Assembly (NCBI GenBank): GCA_965249955.1
Contig: OZ252261.1
Span: 620,001-684,000, forward strand
Direction of reading: 5' to 3'
DNA length: 64,000 nucleotides
Origin: SB11 sp965249955
GTDB lineage: Bacteria > Bacteroidota > Bacteroidia > UBA8524
Position numbers and translations under genes: made by a program. A model generated the notes under the pieces. The model was not told where the DNA came from. It worked only from the letters and a program-made list of their open reading frames with translations, and did not search any database. Positions 34,999 through 42,986 of the stretch are shown here, piece by piece. Every line of letters begins with the position of its first letter. The first letter of the stretch is position 1.

Positions 34999-35424
34999 AA
35001 CTTATAGGTATTTAGACAAATGAAGAGCTAATATTTCACTAGAAATATTACTGTGTACTATCAGTGTACAATAAATAGATGCCTCATGCTTACAAAGAGT
35101 TGCAGCAAACTAAACAATTATACAAAACCACATAATATACATACAAAAACTAATTATATATAAATAACCGAATATTTATATATAATTAGAAAACATTAAG
35201 CAATATTTTTAATAAATTTTCGTTGCACAAATCATCAACTAATAAGTGCCGGCTAAACAACAATTAGTTTTAACCTTAATTTACTGTAAGTAGGGAGAGT
35301 TCTCTAAAAAGACTTTGCAAGCGCTTAAAAAGCCTAAAAACACATTCTACAATCATTCTTATAATAGGCAGCGTAACCAACTATGGTTGCCGTATTTCTA
35401 CTGACGTTTATCACTAACCTAATA
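34999..35424. other. long intergenic leader between the two giant genes
   Basis: AT-rich spacer of over 400 bases with no open frame of note. It should hold the promoter of the left-hand giant gene, but no convincing -33/-7 pair was found on the minus strand. Confidence 0.5.
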
Positions 35425-35463
35425 AAAGTAAAAAGCCCTTGCACTATTATGTGCAAGGGCTTT
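35425..35463 (-). terminator. intrinsic terminator of the second giant gene
   Basis: Perfect 13-nt arms (AAAGCCCTTGCAC and its complement) around TATTAT, followed leftwards by TTTTTACTTT, 23 bases past the stop. Confidence 0.88.
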
Positions 35464-35486
35464 AAATATTAATTACTGTGATGTAA

Positions 35487-38400
35487 CTATTGACGTTTAA
35501 GCGTTAGCGTACCACGATAAGTTTGATCAGACTTACCACGTAATCTGTAGTTAATTACTACAAAATATACACCTGCTGGGCAATCTCCGCCTGATCCCAT
35601 GTGTTTACCATCCCACTTGGTATTTTTATCATCGGCTTCAAATACTTTTTCACCCCAACGGTTAAATATAGCAACATTGTATTCTTCTTCGTTTTCAACA
35701 TCAACCTCAAACAAATCATTCAAACTATTTTCATCACCAGGAGTGAAAATATTTGGTGGGTCGAAGGTGGTTTTAAATTGGTAGTCAAGCGTACATTGTG
35801 TTTCAGCTTCGCAACCCTCTGGGCTGATTACTTTAAGCTTAACAGTGTAGCTACCTTGTTTTTCACCATAGTTATGTGTACCATCAGGGAAGAAAGGTAG
35901 TGTACTTCCATCTACATATCCATCGCCTGTACCAAAATCCCAGAATACTTGCTGTGCATTTACCGATAGGTTTTTAAAGTATCTATCAGGCCTATTAACT
36001 GTATCACACAAGAAATCAGCTTTAACCTCAGCCACAGTTATTTTTCTAACTGCAGATGTAGGGCAAGCAGGCTCACCCGGAGCTGGAATATAACTTGGTC
36101 TTAATTGAATATAGAATGTACCGGCTTTATTATATTGGTGGTATTGTTGTCTTCCTCCGTTTAAAGTATCCAATATAGTTGTATCACCATCACCCCATAT
36201 CCACCTATAAGTACTATAAATTCCATCAGCTGTACTGGTAAACTGTGTTGAATCACCAACACAAAGTACAGTATCAGAAATATTAAAGCCTGTTTTACGT
36301 GAAGGCAGTACCCTTACTATAAACTTACGGTATGTACCAAGTGTAAGTGCAGTATCGGGGAAAGTAGCAAAGCAGTTAACTCCACCACCCAGCGGGGTAA
36401 TGTCTTCTTGTAATAAGAATATCTCAAATACACCTGCTGAATCGTAAGTGTGAGTAACATTACTATCAGTAAAAGTATTAACACTCTTACCATCACCAAA
36501 GTTCCATGTCCATTTAGCAGAAGAAGTTGGGTTAATACTAGTATTCCTCAATTCAACTGTAAAAGGAACACAACCTACTGAATCAGCTGCAAATTCAAAA
36601 CGAGGACGAGGGCCTTCTAATGAAATAGTACGTTTTATAGAATCAATACATCCCAATCGGGTTTGAACTATAAGTACCACATCAAAATCACCAAAAGAGG
36701 TATACACTTTTGAAGGATTTTGCAATATAGATACACTTTGATTGTTTGGTTTATTATCACCAAAATCCCAACGCCAGCTTTGTATATCATCACAAGGAAC
36801 ACCTGCACCTACAAGACGGCAAGGATCTAACATTAAAGTTTCATCTGTAAAGTCAACCGTAGGACGACATTGTTGCAATGCTCTATTAAATGTAAAGTTA
36901 GCAGAAACACCTGTTACGGTTATTTTCTTAGTCATTACTTGCTTACAAGCAAAACTATCTGTGTATTCAACTTGTACATTATAAATACCCGGATCAGGGA
37001 AACTACGTGTTGGATTATCAGGCACTGAAGCATTCCACCCTGAACCATCACCAAAATTCCAACGTAATTTTTCAAAATCTTTTGGAGCAGGGCGTGGACG
37101 TGGACGTGGTGTTACACCATCGTTTAAGAACACTTGTTTTGCTTTATCCCAAAAATCGTAAGAATCAATAATATATGGTGCTACCGGTATTGGAAATTCT
37201 AAGTAGTAACGTGCTGAATCAAAAAACTGTATAGGTGTATTACGACAAACTATTGAGTCAGTTGAATTTAAATAAGACAAGAAACCTGAAATAGCTATCC
37301 TTGTTGTCCCAAAAGGAGGGTTATCACAGCAAACCTTACGATATACCTTAATAAGATTACCCAAATTATCCAAAGAATCAAAAGGTAGTTTCTGACAAGG
37401 TACTATTGTGTGCTCAACACGATTCCAAGCCGGTGTTTTAAACCTATGTTCTCTAAAAATATCAGGAGTTGAATCTCTAGCATCAACAAAAGTTGATTTA
37501 CCTAAAACAGGGTCATATATACGGGTTAATACAGAATCGATTTTAACAGGGGCGTTATTACCTGAAAGCAGGTACCTGATACGATAGCTATACAATAAGC
37601 CACCTATTGGGTTGTACCTTATAAAGCTATCAATCTCAATTTCACCATCACCCCAATTCCAAATTTCTGCTCCAATACTATCGCTCGAATAGGTATAAGT
37701 ATTGGTATTTGGTAGGAAAGTAGAATCACGTTTTACTTTAACATCGTTTGGAGAACATATTCTCTCAAAAGTGTATAGGCTATCGGGCTTATTTGGGTCT
37801 GAATTAAATTTGAAACCTGGGTTTGAGTTAATATAACGATATGCACTATCATACCATTTTTCATCAATACAAGGTTGGCCTGTTAAAGGGTCGATACCGT
37901 TTTGAACACGGAAACCAATTGTAGCCCAACCTGCCGGATCAGATATTTTTGAAGGGTAAGCACCATTGGGTTGGTATTGCCAAAATACTCTACCAACGTT
38001 TGGTGGTAAGCCCAATGTAGCCATTGGCCATGGAGTAAACATCCTATCTACTACAGTACCTGTTTGAGGTATCCATTTATCAAAAACATTAGGTGTATTA
38101 TCTTTTCTATCCGCTAATGAATCGAAATGAATCCAAAATTGTTGCCTATCGCAAGCGGGACCTGTTTTATCAAATTTATAAAAGAACCCATAAATATTTG
38201 CAGGGCCATAACAAGGTATACCTTCCCATTCTAATCCACTTGCATCAGGGCCTTGAAGAGCTAACTGAACTGTAGCAACAGATTCACAAGCTTTAGCACC
38301 TGAAGGGTCATTACCACTAGCTGTTGAAGCTTGGATATTAGGATCGGGACTACTTGTATCTTTAAGCATTAAACGTACTTGATAGCAGCGCTCTTCTCCG

Positions 38401-40154
38401 GGCGTATACCAGTGTTTAGGTAATGAATCCCTGCTAAATCCGCAATTAATCCATTTACCGTTCACATCATAAGTCCATGCTGGAGCTAAAGGTCCAGGGA
38501 AATGTCCATTACCATATTTTGCTTGATTAATAGGATATATTGGCCTCGAATCTGTGGTACATTTTGGAGCTACATTATCTGCAAAATCCCAAACTCTATC
38601 CACATGCTTTCCATTATTATGAAAAGCATCAATTGATGATACTTTGGCTCCTTTTACTAAAAACGCGCCGTTGAGTATAAGTGTATCAGCACCAACAGCA
38701 ACGGTATCGGCAGCAGCACTAACATAAACCTGACGTCCTGTTTTTGTGGTAAAAGAGCGAGGAGTTCCAAGTTTTAAATTAATCGTATCAAAATCAATAT
38801 GAGCTGTATTTTTATCTATAAACTGGAATATCGCTTTTGTAGCATCCAAAGTATAGAAAAAGTCATTGTATGCAGAATCGTCGTTGAAATAATATTTTGA
38901 TACGTTAGGGAAATAAACCGTATCAGTAATTTTACATTGGTAGCGTTGTGAAGGCGCAATAATAGGTGATGGTTTAGATTCAATACCAGCACCGGGGCCT
39001 TTAACGTGTACCCTGTATACAGTATCAAAATTACAACCTGCTATAGTAACTCTAAAGCCCACATCATAAGGACCAGGAGCACTAAAATCGTGCGTTGTAT
39101 TCCAGTTTTTGTTATCAAAATTTAACAAACCAGTTGGTGGATCATCAAAATTCCACAAGAAACTTTGTGCAATTTGTATAACAGGATGATCGAAAACAAA
39201 GTTTTGTCCTGAATGACACTGAACGTCACCATTAGCAACTGTTACATTAAGAGTTGGATTAACGTTACAAGCTGCTTGTTTGATTGCTGTATCTAAACAA
39301 CCGTCTAACGACTCAATTATCAAACGAGCGTTGAAACAACCGTTTTGAGTATATTTATGTGTTACGTTTGTCCATGTTGTTGAATCAGGAGCACTAGCTG
39401 TATCACCAAAAGTCCAAATAAACCTTTTAACATTAGCTTGATTTATTAAGGACGTATTGGTAAAAGTAGCATTTGTAACTTTACAATTGGTTGGGTTTGG
39501 AGTAGTGAAATCAGTACCTAAATCAGGCTTAATAGCAATAAGCGCTGTTTTAGAAATAAATGACACGCACCCTTTGCTATCCCTTATTTGCATGCTAGGG
39601 TCAAAATTACCACCCAAAGGAGTTGGAGGGGTATATTTATATGGCCCTATAACGGCAGGTATACTTATAGCTGTACTATCAAGCCTTTTACCACCATCAC
39701 CATACACAAATTCACGCCACACTACGGGGTTACCGCTAGGGGTTTTACTATCATCTTGAAACTGAAAACTATTACCGTTAAAACACTGCGGTGATGGCGA
39801 TAATAATTTAAAATCAGCAACAGGATTTTCATATATAGTAACGTTAAAAGTAGCTGTACATGGCGTTACACTACCGTTACTATACACTTTAACTGTAACA
39901 ACAACAGCACCGCCCGTGGCAGTGTTCCATACGTTTGTTGATGAAGCTCCTTTTGCGCTTCCGTTTGGAAAAGTCCACACAATAGAGTCGTTATTTAACA
40001 GTGCCGGCCCCGAAACGGAGAAGTTTTGCGGCACACCAACGCACCCTTCGGCCTTGGCTGTAATTACGCACTGGGCATTTGCGGTGCCCACCGAAACGAA
40101 GGCAAAAAGTGCCCAAGCCAGTGCAAATCGGAATAAGAATTTAAGTTTATTCAT
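35487..40154 (-). CDS. giant PKD-domain surface protein with T9SS type B C-terminal domain, copy 2
   Basis: A 1555-residue paralogue of its left neighbour, collinear over the full length. The signal peptide ends near TANAQC. PKD-like cores include FIWTFGDT, EIWNWGDG, LRWNFGDGSG, WRWDFGDNK and WTWNFGDGK. The C-terminal type B domain reads PPNIFTPGDENSLNDLFEV, FNRWGEKVFEAD, WDGKHMGSG and GVYFVVINYRLRG. Some stretches, such as SLEGPRPRFEFAADSVGC, are identical in the two copies, while others differ strongly. It is the first gene after the sigma/anti-sigma-like pair, 132 bases downstream, and may be under their control. Confidence 0.9.
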   Translation of the reverse strand: MNKLKFLFRFALAWALFAFVSVGTANAQCVITAKAEGCVGVPQNFSVSGPALLNNDSIVWTFPNGSAKGASSTNVWNTATGGAVVVTVKVYSNGSVTPCTATFNVTIYENPVADFKLLSPSPQCFNGNSFQFQDDSKTPSGNPVVWREFVYGDGGKRLDSTAISIPAVIGPYKYTPPTPLGGNFDPSMQIRDSKGCVSFISKTALIAIKPDLGTDFTTPNPTNCKVTNATFTNTSLINQANVKRFIWTFGDTASAPDSTTWTNVTHKYTQNGCFNARLIIESLDGCLDTAIKQAACNVNPTLNVTVANGDVQCHSGQNFVFDHPVIQIAQSFLWNFDDPPTGLLNFDNKNWNTTHDFSAPGPYDVGFRVTIAGCNFDTVYRVHVKGPGAGIESKPSPIIAPSQRYQCKITDTVYFPNVSKYYFNDDSAYNDFFYTLDATKAIFQFIDKNTAHIDFDTINLKLGTPRSFTTKTGRQVYVSAAADTVAVGADTLILNGAFLVKGAKVSSIDAFHNNGKHVDRVWDFADNVAPKCTTDSRPIYPINQAKYGNGHFPGPLAPAWTYDVNGKWINCGFSRDSLPKHWYTPGEERCYQVRLMLKDTSSPDPNIQASTASGNDPSGAKACESVATVQLALQGPDASGLEWEGIPCYGPANIYGFFYKFDKTGPACDRQQFWIHFDSLADRKDNTPNVFDKWIPQTGTVVDRMFTPWPMATLGLPPNVGRVFWQYQPNGAYPSKISDPAGWATIGFRVQNGIDPLTGQPCIDEKWYDSAYRYINSNPGFKFNSDPNKPDSLYTFERICSPNDVKVKRDSTFLPNTNTYTYSSDSIGAEIWNWGDGEIEIDSFIRYNPIGGLLYSYRIRYLLSGNNAPVKIDSVLTRIYDPVLGKSTFVDARDSTPDIFREHRFKTPAWNRVEHTIVPCQKLPFDSLDNLGNLIKVYRKVCCDNPPFGTTRIAISGFLSYLNSTDSIVCRNTPIQFFDSARYYLEFPIPVAPYIIDSYDFWDKAKQVFLNDGVTPRPRPRPAPKDFEKLRWNFGDGSGWNASVPDNPTRSFPDPGIYNVQVEYTDSFACKQVMTKKITVTGVSANFTFNRALQQCRPTVDFTDETLMLDPCRLVGAGVPCDDIQSWRWDFGDNKPNNQSVSILQNPSKVYTSFGDFDVVLIVQTRLGCIDSIKRTISLEGPRPRFEFAADSVGCVPFTVELRNTSINPTSSAKWTWNFGDGKSVNTFTDSNVTHTYDSAGVFEIFLLQEDITPLGGGVNCFATFPDTALTLGTYRKFIVRVLPSRKTGFNISDTVLCVGDSTQFTSTADGIYSTYRWIWGDGDTTILDTLNGGRQQYHQYNKAGTFYIQLRPSYIPAPGEPACPTSAVRKITVAEVKADFLCDTVNRPDRYFKNLSVNAQQVFWDFGTGDGYVDGSTLPFFPDGTHNYGEKQGSYTVKLKVISPEGCEAETQCTLDYQFKTTFDPPNIFTPGDENSLNDLFEVDVENEEEYNVAIFNRWGEKVFEADDKNTKWDGKHMGSGGDCPAGVYFVVINYRLRGKSDQTYRGTLTLKRQ

Positions 40155-40286
40155 GCTTAACAGTTAGTTTACTTATCGGTTACCCGTTTTACAGGGATTA
40201 TACAAAACTATAATATTTTGTGATTTATACATCATCGTAACACCATATAGATGGTTTTAAACTACAAACAGTTGCAAAGTTTATAT

Positions 40287-41633
40287 TTACTCTCGTTTTA
40301 GTGTCACCAGTCCGCGTTGGCTACGTTCATCAAATCCTTTTATTTTATATACAAATACCATAACATAGCTACCTTCTGCACAGTCCTCGCCTGTAAACAT
40401 ATTCTTGCCATCCCAAGTATTGTTTTTATCGGTACTCTCAAAAACTTTGTTTCCACTTCTATCCATTATTATCAAGTGGTATTTGGCTTCGTTTTCAATT
40501 TCTATAACGTAATGATCGTTTCTACCGTCAGCACCTGGCGAGAATACATTGTATATTTTAGGTTTAATATCATTGTAAGTATAGGTTTGGCTTACTTTTG
40601 AGCTAAAAGAATCTACACAACCCATAGCATCCATAGCTATTAGTTTTACGGTATAGTTTTTAGCATCAAAACTATGGTAGGTATGTGTGGGTGATATTGT
40701 ATTACTCATCTCACTTCCATCTCCAAAAAACCAATTGTAATATGCCGATTCTGTACTTGTGTTTGAAAATCTAAACATTGCCTTTTCTACATTTTCAGAT
40801 GTAAATGCAGCTTTGGGTTTATTTACAGTAACCCATTGCTCGCTTGTTTCTTTATTGCCGTCAAGCGATGTGGCTATTACTTTATATTTACCTTTGGTGG
40901 TATACGTATGCTGCGTAGGCTTGCCAATTTTGGTTGTTTTTATTGTACCATCGCCAAAGTTTACTTTATACGCAAACTTTGCCAAATCATCAGCTATAGT
41001 AATGGTTACATCATCGCCTGCACACACCTGCTGATTTGATAAATATAATCCAACACTTATTTTTTGTTGCTCACTAGGCTTTCCGTTATCGCCCCCGCTA
41101 TTGTTTTGTTTTGGAGTAGTGGGCAAATTAGCCTGCGATGATGACCCGTTATTGTTATCGGGTGTTGAAGGGGTATTATTACCCTGTGATGATGTATTTG
41201 TAGGCGTTTGATTACTTTCTCCACCTGTGTTTAAGGGTGAATTTTTTGTGCCATTTTCTTTATCTGCTAATGGCTGAGTATTCTCTGCTGTAGTATTATC
41301 AATAGTAACTGCACTACTTGATGTTCCTTCATTAGGAATTACAACTGTTGAAGTTGTTTCTTGATTGGGTACATTAGCCTCTGGTTTTGCAGCTATATAT
41401 ATAGTAGTAGCTATTGTAACTGCTGCTACTACGCCAACCACTATTTTACCTATGCCCCATTGTGCCACATTGCTCAGTGTTTGAGCCGCTCCACCCACAC
41501 TGCTACTACCTGCGGCAGTACCCAGTTGGCTTTGCACGGCCTCAAAAACACCATTGGGTGCAGGTGGCTCAAAGCTATTGAAGGCTTCTTTAAAGAAGTC
41601 ATCAAAGTTTTGTATGTTATTTTCGTTAGACAT
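40287..41633 (-). CDS. anti-sigma-factor-like membrane protein with PKD domains and a T9SS type B domain
   Basis: A 448-residue single-pass protein. Residues 1-60 form a short acidic cytosolic part (NFDDFFKEAFNSFEPPAPNGVFEAV), residues 61-82 a transmembrane helix, then a Ser/Thr/Asn/Gln-rich spacer to about 195. Two PKD-like domains follow (YKVNFGDGT near 220; YNWFFGDGS near 300) and a type B C-terminal domain (NVFSPGADGRNDHYVI, GNKVFEST, WDGKNMFTGEDC). There is no cleavable signal peptide, so the C-terminal domain should stay on the periplasmic side of an inner-membrane protein. Its start overlaps the ECF sigma stop by eight bases, the usual arrangement for a sigma/anti-sigma pair. The cytosolic part is too short and divergent to match a known anti-sigma family by eye. 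Confidence 0.85.
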   Translation of the reverse strand: MSNENNIQNFDDFFKEAFNSFEPPAPNGVFEAVQSQLGTAAGSSSVGGAAQTLSNVAQWGIGKIVVGVVAAVTIATTIYIAAKPEANVPNQETTSTVVIPNEGTSSSAVTIDNTTAENTQPLADKENGTKNSPLNTGGESNQTPTNTSSQGNNTPSTPDNNNGSSSQANLPTTPKQNNSGGDNGKPSEQQKISVGLYLSNQQVCAGDDVTITIADDLAKFAYKVNFGDGTIKTTKIGKPTQHTYTTKGKYKVIATSLDGNKETSEQWVTVNKPKAAFTSENVEKAMFRFSNTSTESAYYNWFFGDGSEMSNTISPTHTYHSFDAKNYTVKLIAMDAMGCVDSFSSKVSQTYTYNDIKPKIYNVFSPGADGRNDHYVIEIENEAKYHLIIMDRSGNKVFESTDKNNTWDGKNMFTGEDCAEGSYVMVFVYKIKGFDERSQRGLVTLKRE

Positions 41634-42177
41634 TATATGCTTTTTTCACGTCTTCTAATGAATCTTGTAATAATTTTCGAGCGCGTGATAACTGAGATTT
41701 TGATGTATTCTCACTTATCCCCAACATTTCGGCTATTTCGTTATGTTGGTAGCCTTCAATTATATACAAGTTAAATACCGCCCTATAACCGGGTGCCAGT
41801 TGCTGTATTTTACTTAGCAGATAATTCATATCGTACCTATTAAAGTTTACGTGGTAATTATCTTGCAAAACTTCGTGTACATCTTCCACATCAACATGCT
41901 GGGCTTTTGCACTTAGTTTTCTCAAACCTTCTAATGCGTGGTTTACCATTATTCGCCGCACCCAACCTTCAAAAGAGCCTTCGCCCTTAAATCGGTCTAA
42001 ATTTTGAAACACCTTTATAAAACCATCTTGCAATAGGTCTTTGGCAGCTTCGTCACTGGGTGCATAGCGCAAGCACACACCATACATTTTTTTTGAGTAA
42101 GTATTATAAAGAACTTCTTGGTATTTAGGGTCGCCTTTTAAACAACCGTTTACTATTTCCTCTTCTCTTTCTGTCAT
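41626..42177 (-). CDS. ECF-type RNA polymerase sigma factor
   Basis: A 183-residue sigma-70 family protein lacking regions 1 and 3. Region 2 spans about residues 20-90, with DLLQDGFIKVFQNLDRFKGE and the DNA-melting FEGWVRRIMVNHALEGLRK. Region 4 lies at about 120-175, with HNEIAEMLGISENTSKSQLSRARKLL as the helix-turn-helix. It directs transcription of a small regulon, probably including the adjacent genes. Its last bases overlap the membrane partner gene, which suggests that partner restrains it. Confidence 0.95.
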   Translation of the reverse strand: MTEREEEIVNGCLKGDPKYQEVLYNTYSKKMYGVCLRYAPSDEAAKDLLQDGFIKVFQNLDRFKGEGSFEGWVRRIMVNHALEGLRKLSAKAQHVDVEDVHEVLQDNYHVNFNRYDMNYLLSKIQQLAPGYRAVFNLYIIEGYQHNEIAEMLGISENTSKSQLSRARKLLQDSLEDVKKAYNV

Positions 42178-42257
42178 GCGCAGGGCTAAAAGGCTTTACA
42201 AATAGTATGATGTACGGCGACGTGAAAAGGTTGCAAAGGGTTGGATGTTTTTTTATA

Positions 42258-42707
42258 CTAAACTGGTTTAAGCTTATATTTTTGTATCAAACGGGTTTGA
42301 AAAAACTCAGCATAGTAGCCAACGCTTTCTACAGCTTGCACCACATCATCAATATCCATTTCAAGACCAACCCAACGGTATTTAACGGCAAGCATATTCT
42401 CTTGTTTGTTTACCACAAATGAGGCATAAAACAAATGGCGGTTTAAATCCAGTATCTCTTCGTAAAACTCCTCCAAGTCAAATACCGGTAATGTTGTTAT
42501 TGGCGCAATTACCTGCAATACAGGCATATCTTCTTCCTGAAAATAATAGTTCCATTGGGGTTCTTTTCCGCTACCCCACACATCAACAAATATTTCTATT
42601 TCATCTCTAAATAATGACCACTGACCTGACTCGGCATTGCGAGCATTAGCGGGGTCTATACCTATTACTTGCAAGGCTTGCTCTACTATTTGGTAGTATC
42701 TTTCCAT
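42258..42707 (-). CDS. YbjN-like (type III chaperone-fold) protein
   Basis: A 149-residue cytosolic acidic protein. The pattern YYQIVEQALQVIGIDP at the N-terminus, the central beta strands WNYYFQEEDMPVLQVIAPI and the final helix DIDDVVQAVESVGYYAEFF fit the YbjN/CesT-like alpha-beta fold, used by chaperones and by proteins of unknown role. Only the general fold is suggested by reading; the biological role is unknown. The GTG just upstream of the ATG is an alternative start. Confidence 0.7.
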   Translation of the reverse strand: MERYYQIVEQALQVIGIDPANARNAESGQWSLFRDEIEIFVDVWGSGKEPQWNYYFQEEDMPVLQVIAPITTLPVFDLEEFYEEILDLNRHLFYASFVVNKQENMLAVKYRWVGLEMDIDDVVQAVESVGYYAEFFQTRLIQKYKLKPV

Positions 42708-42785
42708 CACTAAAAAAACTTTCTTTAAAATTCTGTAACAAATGTACCAACTTAACCGTAATAAGGGGGTACAATGTGAAAAACT

Positions 42786-42845
42786 ATGAAAATATTGGCT
42801 ATAATTTTATTGGTGTTAATGCTGTTTTCAGTATTATTAGTGTGA
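42786..42845 (+). CDS. possible 19-residue hydrophobic micropeptide
   Basis: A short open frame, MKILAIILLVLMLFSVLLV, would encode a single membrane-spanning peptide. It starts at an ATG preceded by an A-rich stretch and is followed 29 bases later by a hairpin that could be its terminator. There is no homology support from reading alone. It may be a real membrane micropeptide of the kind seen near stress genes, or chance. Confidence 0.35.
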   Translation: MKILAIILLVLMLFSVLLV

Positions 42846-42874
42846 GTTTTTAATCTGTAAAGTTGAGCCAATTG

Positions 42875-42896
42875 ATGGGCGTGTAAGCACGCCCAT
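42875..42896 (+). terminator. hairpin downstream of the micropeptide frame
   Basis: Nine-nt arms (ATGGGCGTG / CACGCCCAT) around TAAG, followed by TTATTATTATTT. Its orientation fits termination of a short rightward transcript, supporting that something is transcribed here. Confidence 0.6.
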
Positions 42897-42927
42897 TTAT
42901 TATTATTTCTGCTTTTAATTAAAAAAG

Positions 42928-42963
42928 AAAAGCCATTTAGAGAACATTCTCTAAATGGCTTTT
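42928..42963 (-). terminator. terminator of the DEAD-box helicase gene
   Basis: Long perfect arms of 17 nt (starting AAAAGCCATTTAGAG) with a two-base centre, followed leftwards by TTCTTTTTTAATT, 23 bases after the helicase stop. Confidence 0.88.
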
Positions 42964-42986
42964 GTATTAAAGTTTTAAGATACTAA

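Noticed and set aside
42928..42963. Long perfect palindromes across the window as CRISPR repeats
   Set aside because: Each is single and followed by a T run next to a stop codon, so they are terminators; no regularly spaced direct repeats were found.
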